A program made the translations under genes and the position numbers. Positions 46,915 to 55,753 of a stretch of DNA of 64,000 bases are shown here, piece by piece; position 1 is the first letter of the stretch; the number at the start of each line of letters is the position of its first letter. The notes under the pieces are model-generated. The model ran no database searches. It saw nothing but the letters and a program-made list of their open reading frames with translations, and had not been told where the DNA came from. The DNA is taken from positions 148,251 to 212,250 of the forward strand of contig NZ_JAOBWS010000007.1 in NCBI RefSeq assembly GCF_025245835.1, read 5' to 3'. The stretch is from Rheinheimera sp. 4Y26. GTDB taxonomy: Bacteria; Pseudomonadota; Gammaproteobacteria; Enterobacterales; Alteromonadaceae.

Positions 46915-49593
46915 ATGACGCCCAAATTCCCTGCCACCAGGCGACCACTTTATGCACTTGGCAGTCTGCTGTTTGTTGCTGTTGCTGCTTGTCAGCCTGC
47001 AGCAGAAAAAGCCGGCAATCAGCAAAACCAGACGGAGGCTGAGCCAGTGACAGCCCAAAGCCCAAGCCCAATCACGAGCACAAGCCCTGACAAGGGCAAA
47101 CCAAAGTTGCAACAAAGCGCGAGCCAAAGCCCGGCAACCGACCTGAAGCTGTGGCCGGCCTTAACACCGGCTGTTGCCAGCAACCCTGAGCTTGAAGCGC
47201 GGCTTGAAAAAATATTAAGCAGCATGACACTGGAGCAAAAAGTTGCCCAGATGATCCAGCCGGAAATTCGCGATATTACCGTCGCCGATATGCGCAAATA
47301 CGGCTTTGGCTCTTATCTCAATGGCGGCGGCTCATTCCCGGACGGCAATAAACAGGCCACGCCACAAGACTGGATCAAACTGGCCGAAGCCATGTATCAG
47401 GCCTCTGTTGACGATTCAGAAGACGGTTCCACTATTCCAACCTTCTGGGGCACAGATGCTGTGCATGGTCACAACAATGTCATCGGCGCTACTTTGTTCC
47501 CGCACAATATTGGCCTTGGCGCCGCCCGTGATGAACAACTGATTGAAAAAATTGCCCGCGCTACCGCCCGTGAAGTAATGGTAACTGGCATTGATTGGGT
47601 ATTTGCGCCTACTGTGGCTGTGGTGCGCGATGACCGCTGGGGCAGAAGCTACGAAGGTTATTCTGAAGATCCCGACATTGTGCGCTCTTACGCCGGTGCC
47701 ATAGTGCGCGGCTTACAAGGCGCAACAACAGACAAAGATTTTCTCGGTGCTGAGCGTGTGGTGAGCACAGTCAAACACTTTATTGGCGATGGCGGCACCG
47801 AAGGTGGTGTTGATCAGGGCAACAACACCGCCAGCGAAGCTGATTTAGTGCGCTTGCATGCCCAGGGTTATGTCGGTGGCCTTGCCGCTGGCGCCCAAAC
47901 CGTGATGGCGTCTTTTAACAGCTGGCATGGCGTGAAAAACCATGGCAATTCTTATCTGTTAACCGATGTACTGAAAACCAGAATGGGTTTTGATGGTTTA
48001 GTGGTAGGTGACTGGAACGGCCATGGCCAAATTCCGGGCTGCAGCAATGAAAATTGTGCAGCGGCTGCCAACGCCGGTCTGGATATTTATATGGTGCCCA
48101 CCGCTGCCTGGAAACCTTTGTACGAGAACCTGATTGCCCAGACCAAAGCCGGCGAAATTCCACAAAGCCGCATTGACGATGCAGTACGGCGCATTTTGCG
48201 GGTGAAACTGCGTGCCGGCCTGTTTGACAAACCAAGCCCGGCCAACCGGCCTTTATCCGGTAAAACCGAACTGATAGGTTCCAATGAGCACAGAGCTATT
48301 GCCAGAGAAGCTGTACAAAAGTCGATGGTGCTCTTGAAAAACAACAATATTTTGCCGCTGAGCCCAAAACAAAAAGTGCTGGTGACAGGGGTTGGCGCCG
48401 ACAATATTGGCATGCAAAGTGGCGGCTGGACCATCACCTGGCAAGGCACCGGCAATCAGAACAGCGATTTTCCGGGCGGCAGCTCTATTTACGCTGGCAT
48501 TGAGCAGCAGGTAAAAGCTGCCGGCGGTTCGGTTGAACTCAGTACTGACGGCAGTTATCAACAAAAACCTGATGTAGCCATAGTGGTGTACGGTGAACAG
48601 CCTTACGCCGAAGGCAATGGCGACATTAACAATCTGGAATACCAGCGTGGCAATAAAACCGATTTAGCCATGCTGAAAAAACTCAAAGCCGATGGCATCA
48701 AAGTGGTGTCGCTTTTTATCAGCGGCCGGCCGCTTTGGGTGAATCCGGAAATCAACCAGTCTGATGCTTTTGTTGCCATCTGGCTGCCGGGCAGCGAAGG
48801 CTCAGGCATAGCGCCGGTGTTATTCCAAGGTGCCGACGGCAAGGTGCAACAGGATTTTCACGGCAAGCTGAGTTTTTCCTGGCCACAAAGCCCGAATCAA
48901 ACCAGCGTGAATCGCGGTGATGAAAACTACCAGCCGCTGTTCCCTTATGGTTACGGCCTCAGTTACCAACAGAACGCTGAAGCGTTAGCGACCAACCCAT
49001 TGCCGGAACACATCAGCGATGCCGCCGCCCCCCTTGAGCCGCTGGTCCTGTTTAACCGCGACTTGAAAGCGCCATGGCAGCTGATGTTACAAAGTGGCCA
49101 GCAAAAAGCTGCCGTCAGCAGCAGCCAACAAAAGCTGGGCGCTGTCAGCATCCGCAGTTTTGATTACCAGGTGCAGGAAGACGCCCGCGAGCTGGTATTT
49201 AGTGAAGCAGCTGCAAGCAGCAGTGCCGGTATTGCCATTATCAGCAGCTTCCCACGTGACTTACGCGCCTACCGTGAACAGCCGTCGGTATTAAGCCTGA
49301 CACTCAAACGCGACAGCAAAGTGCCAGACACAGTGCTGGTTGCCATGGCCTGTGGTGAAAAGTGCAGCGCAACGCAGAATATCAGCAAAGCTTTAAGCGC
49401 GATGCCAGAAGGCAGCTGGCAACAGCTGCACCTGAACCTCGAGTGTTTTGCCAAACAAGGTGTTGATTTTGCACAAATCGGCAATGTGCTGACGCTGCAA
49501 TCTCAGGGTGCACTGAGCTTAAGTTTCCATCAGCTGCAAATTCAGCCGGTGACCAAACTTGGTGCTGATGCAGTGGTGGTTGCATGTGACTAG
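46915..49593 (+). CDS. GH3 exo-beta-glucosidase lipoprotein (ExoP-like)
   Basis: 892 aa from the ATG at 46915; AAGGAT lies 10 nt upstream and a lipoprotein signal starts there (lipobox VAAC near residue 25), which decides the start over an earlier in-frame codon at 46843. A Gln/Pro/Ser-rich linker precedes the GH3 domain with RSYEGYSEDP and the nucleophile region DGLVVGDWNG. The GH3 C-domain follows, and the last 200 residues match the galactose-binding-like end of exo-1,3/1,4-beta-glucanases such as ExoP of Pseudoalteromonas. Removes glucose from beta-glucans at the cell surface or periplasm. Operator matches that of the GH1 operon. Confidence 0.93.
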   Translation: MTPKFPATRRPLYALGSLLFVAVAACQPAAEKAGNQQNQTEAEPVTAQSPSPITSTSPDKGKPKLQQSASQSPATDLKLWPALTPAVASNPELEARLEKILSSMTLEQKVAQMIQPEIRDITVADMRKYGFGSYLNGGGSFPDGNKQATPQDWIKLAEAMYQASVDDSEDGSTIPTFWGTDAVHGHNNVIGATLFPHNIGLGAARDEQLIEKIARATAREVMVTGIDWVFAPTVAVVRDDRWGRSYEGYSEDPDIVRSYAGAIVRGLQGATTDKDFLGAERVVSTVKHFIGDGGTEGGVDQGNNTASEADLVRLHAQGYVGGLAAGAQTVMASFNSWHGVKNHGNSYLLTDVLKTRMGFDGLVVGDWNGHGQIPGCSNENCAAAANAGLDIYMVPTAAWKPLYENLIAQTKAGEIPQSRIDDAVRRILRVKLRAGLFDKPSPANRPLSGKTELIGSNEHRAIAREAVQKSMVLLKNNNILPLSPKQKVLVTGVGADNIGMQSGGWTITWQGTGNQNSDFPGGSSIYAGIEQQVKAAGGSVELSTDGSYQQKPDVAIVVYGEQPYAEGNGDINNLEYQRGNKTDLAMLKKLKADGIKVVSLFISGRPLWVNPEINQSDAFVAIWLPGSEGSGIAPVLFQGADGKVQQDFHGKLSFSWPQSPNQTSVNRGDENYQPLFPYGYGLSYQQNAEALATNPLPEHISDAAAPLEPLVLFNRDLKAPWQLMLQSGQQKAAVSSSQQKLGAVSIRSFDYQVQEDARELVFSEAAASSSAGIAIISSFPRDLRAYREQPSVLSLTLKRDSKVPDTVLVAMACGEKCSATQNISKALSAMPEGSWQQLHLNLECFAKQGVDFAQIGNVLTLQSQGALSLSFHQLQIQPVTKLGADAVVVACD

Positions 49594-49633
49594 GCGGTTG
49601 CTGCCCGGTGCGCCGGGCATGGCGCTTTGATTT

Positions 49634-49678
49634 TAAAAACGACGCTTTTTAGCGTTGTTTTTTTGGCGTCGTTTTTTT
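49634..49678 (+). terminator. Terminator region after GH3
   Basis: AACGACGCT can pair with AGCGTTGTT (one mismatch), or its AACGACGC with a second downstream arm GCGTCGTT; each is followed by a run of seven Ts. A nested or double terminator, 45 nt after the stop. Confidence 0.7.
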
Positions 49679-49699
49679 GTGCCGATACTTTGGCAATGA

Positions 49700-49975
49700 A
49701 GTCGTTTTTGATGCCTGCGGTATGGCGCGGATGTGGGGTTGCTGCACCCCAGCGGCATTGTTGGTTGATTTTATGCCTGCGGCATGGCACGGATGCCGGG
49801 TTTCGCCCCGGCGGGCGAGTCTCTTTCTTTGCTGACAAAGAAAGAGACGCAAAGAAATCACCCCGAGATCGCTCGAAAGCCCGCTGTTTTGACCAATTTT
49901 GAGGCGCCGCCAAAACTCGGCGAGCGCTACCGTCGCTCGCCTCAAACAGTTGTCGGCTTAAAACCTCAAAACCGG
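49700..49975 (+). repeat. Structured repeat, copy 1 (inverted relative to copy 2)
   Basis: From 5' to 3': a GC-rich ATGCCTGCGGCATGGC segment (present twice, near 49711 and 49773), hairpin A (13-bp stem 49819-49831 with 49836-49848, loop CTGA), a CTCGAAAGCCCGCT linker, then a stem C of TTTTGAGG with CCTCAAAA (49897-49904, 49964-49971) enclosing hairpin B of GGCGAGCG with CGCTCGCC (49919-49926, 49934-49941; loop CTACCGT). The single-stranded parts GCGCCGCCAAAACTC and TCAAACAGTTG are the same in copy 2 while the stems differ with pairing kept. No protein coding is credible. Confidence 0.85.
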
Positions 49976-50115
49976 CCAAAACAACGGCTCGCTTGACGGG
50001 GCAAAGAGCGGGACAGCTTGGGAATTTCTGTTTTGAGAGCATATCAGACATTAAAACTGCACTTTGAGGCCAATACAGAACACCAGCGAAATAAACGAAA
50101 GTAAAAAAAGCCGCT

Positions 50116-50946
50116 TTAGAAGTTTTTCGTCACATCCGTATTATCCTTAAGCGCATGCTTTATCTTCTTGGGTAGCTTCATTTTCCGATCAAGCCATTTG
50201 ATTACGAAGCTTGAACAAGATGGTGCACCTGGCCCGGTCAGGTAATCCAACGTCGTGACCGCACTAGAGATAGTAAGATAAAAATTTTCATTTGGGAGTT
50301 CCACGAAACTCATTTGCTCCGGTGTAAACCATGGGTTGTAAGAGTAAAAAGCCTCAATGAGCCCCTGCTCCATTTTGCTGAGGGAATTTTGAATCGGGGG
50401 GACTCCTATGTGCTTCCTTAGACTAAAAACATAACTATCGAGTGCAAATAAAAGACCCGAATTGAAATCCACCCCGAAAGCGTTGTATCGATTATCAGGG
50501 CATCCATGTTCTTCAACATTTTTTATGAAATCATCGACCAAGAAAATTTCAATTGATTCGGAAACGTCCGAATTAATCTTAATTGCGGTATGAGGCTTAG
50601 TGTCGAGTGTTGAACGTAACTCAACTATCGAGCACGCTTCACTGTGCAAGGCGGTAATAGGATGACCATCGAACCGCTTTTGATTAATCGCTTTTCCTCT
50701 CATAAGGAGAAAAGCCTTCAAATATTTCTCTAATGCCTGAGAAGCAGCCCAAAAGAATGCACGATGCATACCTTTTTGAGCAAGTAACCGAGCCGTAACA
50801 TAGTCCTCGTCGGCAGGTTTAACGAAAGAATCGCAGATAACGTCAACGATATATCGTTCGATATCGGCTTGAGTATGACTAGGCAAAATTTCAAAGTGTT
50901 CAAGCTCGTCTTTACATCTGAGACTGTGTACATAGTTCAATTCCAT
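50116..50946 (-). CDS. HEPN-domain-like protein, probably acquired
   Basis: 276 aa. Residues about 49-100 fit the HEPN helical fold: DYVTARLLAQKGMHRAFFWAASQALEKYLKAFLL, then GKAINQKRFDGHPITAL where HEPN proteins usually have a His-Asp-Leu turn. The classical Rx4-6H RNase motif is not clean (RFDGH has only three residues between R and H), so RNase activity is uncertain. The remaining 175 residues match nothing I know. AAGGGGAG precedes the ATG. Codons are visibly richer in A and T than in neighbours. No MNT nucleotidyltransferase partner lies beside it. Flanked by two inverted structured repeats, which suggests cargo of a mobile or recombining unit. Confidence 0.7.
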   Translation of the reverse strand: MELNYVHSLRCKDELEHFEILPSHTQADIERYIVDVICDSFVKPADEDYVTARLLAQKGMHRAFFWAASQALEKYLKAFLLMRGKAINQKRFDGHPITALHSEACSIVELRSTLDTKPHTAIKINSDVSESIEIFLVDDFIKNVEEHGCPDNRYNAFGVDFNSGLLFALDSYVFSLRKHIGVPPIQNSLSKMEQGLIEAFYSYNPWFTPEQMSFVELPNENFYLTISSAVTTLDYLTGPGAPSCSSFVIKWLDRKMKLPKKIKHALKDNTDVTKNF

Positions 50947-51129
50947 CTGACTCCCCTTCCAACCAATGATGTATCTGTAAGCAAGACGCAGAACATGATC
51001 TACTTTCTTTTACTCTGAATCTGAAGCTTTTGAACGTTATATTGACGACTAATACTAAATAGAAACAGCATCTTTCCTGTTTTGGAAAAAACCAACCACC
51101 AAACCAGCGCTTTTCCTCCCCTTTAAGCC

Positions 51130-51352
51130 GAGCCGATAAAAATCGAAAGTTTGAGGTTTTAAGACGCCAACTGTTTGAAGCGGCTGACGCTAGCAGCCGC
51201 TGAGTTTTGGCGGCGCCTCAAACTTTTGATTTTTAGCGGGCTTTCGAAGGCTTACCGGGGTCGTTTTTTGCGTCACTTTTTGTCGATACAAAAAGTGACT
51301 CGCCCGCGGGGGCGAGTCCCCGCATTCGCGCCATGCCGCAAGGCATCAAATA
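51130..51352 (-). repeat. Structured repeat, copy 2 (inverted relative to copy 1)
   Basis: Reverse-complement counterpart of copy 1. Stem C here is AGTTTGAGG with CCTCAAACT (51148-51156, 51216-51224, extendable by two pairs); hairpin B is AGCGGCTG with CAGCCGCT (51179-51186, 51194-51201; 7-nt loop); hairpin A is a 12-bp stem (51272-51283 with 51288-51299). It ends with a GCATGGCGCGAATGC-like segment near 51320-51350 on the minus strand. The 51360-51495 stretch beyond it shows no gene. Confidence 0.85.
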
Positions 51353-51495
51353 AAACAAACACTTAGCTTTCTAAAGCGCGCTGTTACCTATGTGGTTGAA
51401 CTGAAGTATCACCTATGAGGCTGCACTCTAAACTGCCAAGTACAACACTGCCACAGCGCCATCAGCCGCAAGTGCAAAGGCAAAGGCTAAAGCAT

Positions 51496-52500
51496 TTAGC
51501 CCTTCAGCTCTGCTGCCGACTCCCTTACCACCAGCTCTGGCACAAACACATTATTCACTGCCACGCTGTCGTCTTTGTACAGATTTTTCAAAAGCCACAA
51601 AGCGGCCATTTTACCCATTTCATGGATGGGGTTGTTCACTGTGGTGAGTTTGGGGGAGATATAACGGGCAAAAGGAATATTGTCGTAGCCGACAAAAGAT
51701 AAGTCGCCGGGTACTTTCAGGCCGCGGTCTAAACAGACCGAAATGGCGCCTGACACCATCTGGTCGTTGGCGCAGACCACGGCGCTAAATGGCAGGCCTG
51801 TGGCGAACAGTTGTTCCATGCCGGCCACACCGCCGTCTTCTTTGTAGTCGCCTTCGACACAAAGTCTGGGCTCAAAGCTCAGGCCAAATTCTGCCAGCGC
51901 TCTTTTGTGGCCTTCCAGGCGCTCCAGCGCGTCGTGTTTGCGCTTAGGGCCTGAAATATAAGCAATATTTTTATGACCAAGCTGCAATACATGCTGGCAG
52001 GCTAAATAACCGCCCAGCTCGTTATCGAGGTAAATACAACGGTCGCTGATTTGTTCGATATACCTGTTGATCAGCACTATCGGCTTGTCACCCTGGCTGA
52101 GTTTAATTAAATACTCATCCGACACCGCTTCTACATCGAGGATCAGCGCGTCACAACCTCTGTCCTGCAAAAACTCGACACTGTCCATTTCCTGCGCCGC
52201 ATCACTGTGGCCCACGGCAATAATCACATGTTTGTTTTTGCTGCGCAGCGAAGCTTCAATTTCCGCCATCATAGGACCGTAATAAGGACCATCCAGCTGC
52301 GACACCAGCACGCCAACGCTGTTGGAACAGTTTGACGCCAGTGACTGGGCAAAGGTATTAGGCCTGTAGCCAAGCGCTGCCATGGCATCCAGTACTTTTT
52401 GCCGGGTTTTTTCGCTGACGTTGGTGTTGTTATTCATCACCCGCGACACTGTTGCCAGCGACACGCCCGCCATCAATGACACGTCGTAAATTGTAGCCAT
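51496..52500 (-). CDS. LacI-family transcriptional regulator
   Basis: 334 aa from the ATG at 52500 (MATIYDVSLMAGVSLATVSRV), with AAAGG just upstream; an in-frame GTG at 52515 is possible. N-terminal helix-turn-helix and hinge (about 1-60), then a periplasmic-binding-type sugar domain (VGVLVSQLDGPYYG, SFVGYDNIPFARYISPKLTTVNNP). It lies 39 nt downstream of the sugar transporter gene. The palindromic operators before the GH1 and GH3 genes make it the likely repressor of both, with a beta-glucoside or its breakdown product as inducer (inference). Confidence 0.9.
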   Translation of the reverse strand: MATIYDVSLMAGVSLATVSRVMNNNTNVSEKTRQKVLDAMAALGYRPNTFAQSLASNCSNSVGVLVSQLDGPYYGPMMAEIEASLRSKNKHVIIAVGHSDAAQEMDSVEFLQDRGCDALILDVEAVSDEYLIKLSQGDKPIVLINRYIEQISDRCIYLDNELGGYLACQHVLQLGHKNIAYISGPKRKHDALERLEGHKRALAEFGLSFEPRLCVEGDYKEDGGVAGMEQLFATGLPFSAVVCANDQMVSGAISVCLDRGLKVPGDLSFVGYDNIPFARYISPKLTTVNNPIHEMGKMAALWLLKNLYKDDSVAVNNVFVPELVVRESAAELKG

Positions 52501-52539
52501 AAGTCCTTTATTCACATACGCTTAGGTTGTTTGTGCTTT

Positions 52540-53880
52540 TTAGCTTACCAGCTTTTCAGCCTCGGCTCTTTGTAAATCCGTGCTTATCCGGGCAATTTTT
52601 TCATTGGTCAGAATGTACCAGCGCATCACCAGCGCCACCAGCAACGAGCCAAGGGCGGGATAAACACAAAATGACCATAAAATGCCTTGTTTGGCGGTTT
52701 CAGTCTGGCTTTGGTCGGCCTGATAACCATAACCGGCCAGTAACCAGCCGGCGGCAGCACCACCAATGGCGAGCCCCAGTTTGATAAAAAAGATAATGGA
52801 TGAATACACCATGCCGGTGGTGCGGATGCCGGTTTTCCATTGGCCATAATCTACAGTGTCGGCCATTTTTGCCCAGAGCAGCGGTGTACCGGCGTTAAAA
52901 AAGAAGTTCCACAGCATAAAAAAGCCAAACGCCAGCATGCTTTGGGAAGGAGCGACAAAATAAGCGGCCACACAGACAGCTGCGGCGCAAAGCTGCACCG
53001 CGATATAGAGTTTTACCTTGCAAAACCTTTTGGCAAGCGGCTGCGCCACCATACAACCGGCAATACTGCCGAGCATGCCCAGAGTAATAAACAGGCTGAT
53101 ATCATCCGGCAATTCCAGATAATATTTCACGTAATAAATGGCCAGGGTATTTTTCAGCACAGCGCCCGACAATAAAAACAGCGCCGCCAGCGACAACACC
53201 CGCCATTGGTCATTGGCCCACAAGGCTTTCCAGCCTTGCGCCAGGCTATTTTGTTCAGCCGGCGGTTGCACCCTTTCTTTAGTGCCGTAAAAACAGGCTA
53301 AAAACATCAGCACCCCGGCCACACTCATGGCCAGAATGGTCAGCTGATAACCTTTGGCTTTATCGCCCTCGCCAAAATAATCCACCAGCGGCAAAGTACA
53401 GGCCGACACCAACAGGCCGCCTAACATGGCAAAGACAAAACGGAAACTTTGCACCGATACCCGTTCGCCCGGATCAGCCGTTAACACGCCGCCCAAAGCA
53501 CAATAGGGAATATTAATGGCGGTATAAGCCAGCATCAGCAGGGTATAAGTGAGGAAGGCATACCACATTTTGCCGTTTTCGGAAAAATCCGGTGTGGTAA
53601 AAGCCAGCACGCTAAAAACACCAAAAGGCAGCGCAAACCACAATAAATAAGGCCGGAATTTGCCATGTTTACTCTGGGTCCGGTCGGCCAGCGCGCCCAT
53701 TAAGGGGTCGGTAATAGCGTCGATAATACGCACCACTAAAAACATGGTGCCGACAAAGGCCGGTGAAATGCCAAAGATGTCAGTGTAAAAGAAGGTTAAA
53801 AACAGCATCACGGTCTGAAACACAATATTGCTGGCGGTATCGCCAAGCCCGTAGGCTATCTTCTCCCTGACGCTGACCAT
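52540..53880 (-). CDS. GPH-family sugar:cation symporter
   Basis: 446 aa, about 12 membrane segments. The glycoside-pentoside-hexuronide (MFS_2) family is recognised by REKIAYGLGDTASNIVF at the N-terminus and the DAITDPLMGALADRTQSKHGKFRPYLLW loop after the second helix. Likely imports beta-glucosides, given GH1 upstream and LacI downstream. AGGGGAAGG precedes the ATG. The 146-nt gap to the GH1 gene has no obvious operator, so it is probably transcribed with GH1. Confidence 0.92.
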   Translation of the reverse strand: MVSVREKIAYGLGDTASNIVFQTVMLFLTFFYTDIFGISPAFVGTMFLVVRIIDAITDPLMGALADRTQSKHGKFRPYLLWFALPFGVFSVLAFTTPDFSENGKMWYAFLTYTLLMLAYTAINIPYCALGGVLTADPGERVSVQSFRFVFAMLGGLLVSACTLPLVDYFGEGDKAKGYQLTILAMSVAGVLMFLACFYGTKERVQPPAEQNSLAQGWKALWANDQWRVLSLAALFLLSGAVLKNTLAIYYVKYYLELPDDISLFITLGMLGSIAGCMVAQPLAKRFCKVKLYIAVQLCAAAVCVAAYFVAPSQSMLAFGFFMLWNFFFNAGTPLLWAKMADTVDYGQWKTGIRTTGMVYSSIIFFIKLGLAIGGAAAGWLLAGYGYQADQSQTETAKQGILWSFCVYPALGSLLVALVMRWYILTNEKIARISTDLQRAEAEKLVS

Positions 53881-54026
53881 CAGCCTTCCCCTGTAATTAT
53901 TGTTATAAAGTTAAAGCGCGTGGCGCCGTCGCAATCTGTGTTTATCTAAAGTTCAAACCTAATGCATCAGGCAGAGACTGGCAAGCAGCCCCGCGCTGCG
54001 CCACTGCCTCCTGCTGCCAATGCTTG

Positions 54027-55364
54027 TTAGCGCCGGCGGCTTTGAATAAAGTCGCGATAGGCCAGACCACTGGTTTTAATGGTGCGCTGCTGTGTGACGT
54101 AATCTACATACACAATGCCAAAACGTTTTAAATAACCTTCAGCCCATTCAAAATTGTCCATCAGGCTCCAGGCAAAATAACCATCCACCCGCACGCCTTG
54201 CCGGATGGCACTGTCGAGCGCCAATAAATGCGCCTGATAATAAGCCAGCCGGTCTTCGTCATTAACAACTCCGCCTATCAGTTTATCGTCCATGGCAGCG
54301 CCATTTTCGGTGATATACACAGGCGGCAACTGATATTGCTGATGCAAACTCACTAACAAGTCGGTAAAAGCCTGCGGATAAATTTCCCAGCCAATATCGG
54401 TTTTGGGCGCATCCACCATATCCACAGGGGCAAAACCATGCTCGGCACAAGCCTGATACACAGTGCGGGTGTAAAAATTCACCCCAAGAAAATCCAGTGG
54501 CTCGCTGATAATGGCCAGATCGCCGGGTTCAATGCCGGGTTTGTCCTGCTCGTTCAGCAGGGCAAAACTCTGTGGGTATTCGCCATCCAGCACGGGTTTG
54601 ATATACCACTGATTAAAATAATCATCGGCCAGCTGCGCTGCCGCCACATCGGCCGGATCCTCAGTCTGGGCATAACAAGGGGTAAAATTCAGCACCAGAC
54701 CATTGAGGCTATCGGGGCTATTTTTTTTCAGTACTTTGAGTGCCAGCCCATGGGCCAATAACAAATGATGCGCCGCTTGCCGTCCCCAGGCTTTTTGCTG
54801 TTTGCCCGGTGCATGAATACCAGCTTCATAACCTAAATACGAGCTGCAAAATGGCTCATTTAAGGTGGCGTAACTGTCTACCCTGCCCGCAAAAGCGCGG
54901 CTGATTTTGTCTGCATAGTCAGCAAATAAATAGGCGGTTTGCCGGTTTAACCAGCCGCCCTGATCTTCAATATACTGTGGTAAGTCCCAATGATATAAAG
55001 TGACAAAGGTTTTGATCTTTAACGCTTTAAGCGCATCCAGCAACTGAATATAAAAATCAACACCGGCCTGGTTTAACGAGCCGTCCTGATACATCACCCT
55101 GGGCCAGGAAATGGATAACCGATAAGCATCCACCCCCAGCGACTGAATAAGCTGCACATCGTCCTGCCAGCGGTTGACATGATCACAGGCCACCAGACCA
55201 TTGGATCCATCACGGATCTTGCCCGGTGTGGCACAAAAAGTATCCCAGATACAGGGCAAACGGCTTTCGGCACTGCCTTCAATCTGAAAAGAAGCCGTAG
55301 CCACGCCAAAAATAAAATCGCGCTGGCAGAGTCTGGAATCTTTGGGTAACTGAATTGTTTTCAT
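54027..55364 (-). CDS. GH1 beta-glucosidase
   Basis: 445 aa cytoplasmic retaining glycosidase (no signal peptide). Acid/base Glu in TLNEPFCS and nucleophile Glu in YITENGAAM; N-terminal FIFGVATASFQIEGS and C-terminal WSLMDNFEWAEGYLKRFGIVYVDY are standard. It hydrolyses imported short beta-glucosides such as cellobiose or laminaribiose (exact sugar not predictable). First gene of the GH1-transporter-LacI run. Confidence 0.95.
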   Translation of the reverse strand: MKTIQLPKDSRLCQRDFIFGVATASFQIEGSAESRLPCIWDTFCATPGKIRDGSNGLVACDHVNRWQDDVQLIQSLGVDAYRLSISWPRVMYQDGSLNQAGVDFYIQLLDALKALKIKTFVTLYHWDLPQYIEDQGGWLNRQTAYLFADYADKISRAFAGRVDSYATLNEPFCSSYLGYEAGIHAPGKQQKAWGRQAAHHLLLAHGLALKVLKKNSPDSLNGLVLNFTPCYAQTEDPADVAAAQLADDYFNQWYIKPVLDGEYPQSFALLNEQDKPGIEPGDLAIISEPLDFLGVNFYTRTVYQACAEHGFAPVDMVDAPKTDIGWEIYPQAFTDLLVSLHQQYQLPPVYITENGAAMDDKLIGGVVNDEDRLAYYQAHLLALDSAIRQGVRVDGYFAWSLMDNFEWAEGYLKRFGIVYVDYVTQQRTIKTSGLAYRDFIQSRRR

Positions 55365-55569
55365 TGTTATTCACTGTGGTTATGTGCTGCCACCGGCACT
55401 GTCCGGCGGCGAATCAACTGCGCATTGTGCTATTGCACTGCAGGTTAAAAATCATCGTTGTTGCAGCCTTGCTGCACACTCATCGGCGCCGGAATAGACT
55501 GACGTTATTGATTTTTTTCAGCAACTTACCAAAACTTTGGCCGGCTGTTTTACAGCAGCGCTAAACACC

Positions 55570-55624
55570 TGTAAGCGCTTTCACGCTATTTTCAGAAGTT
55601 AGGTGATTTTCTTAATCGCGTCAA
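55570..55624 (-). promoter_or_regulatory. Promoter and LacI-type operator of the GH1 operon
   Basis: On the minus strand TTGACG (55624-55619), 17-nt spacer, TAACTT (55601-55596), then the near-palindrome TGAAAGCGCTTACA (55583-55570), differing at one position from the GH3 operator. Same geometry: operator just after the -10. The remaining parts of the 55365-55753 gap show no gene; the transcript would have a leader of about 220 nt. Confidence 0.72.
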
Positions 55625-55753
55625 TACAAGCTGAGAAAAAGGCCAGAAAATAACCGCAGCTAATTTGCATACGGCCGCTGTTGCAGCGTAGAAACAGCAG
55701 CAGAAAAACACAGATGGAGGCTTAATTTCACAAAAACAACAAACAGAAGCCGC

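Noticed and set aside
49590..50051. Open frames on both strands across the structured repeat copy 1 (for example 153 and 91 codons)
   Set aside because: They translate repeat DNA with stable hairpins, are Arg/Pro/Cys-rich, have no ribosome sites, and are not kept in copy 2.
50116..50946. Complete HEPN-MNT toxin-antitoxin pair
   Set aside because: No nucleotidyltransferase gene or any second ORF fits between the repeats.
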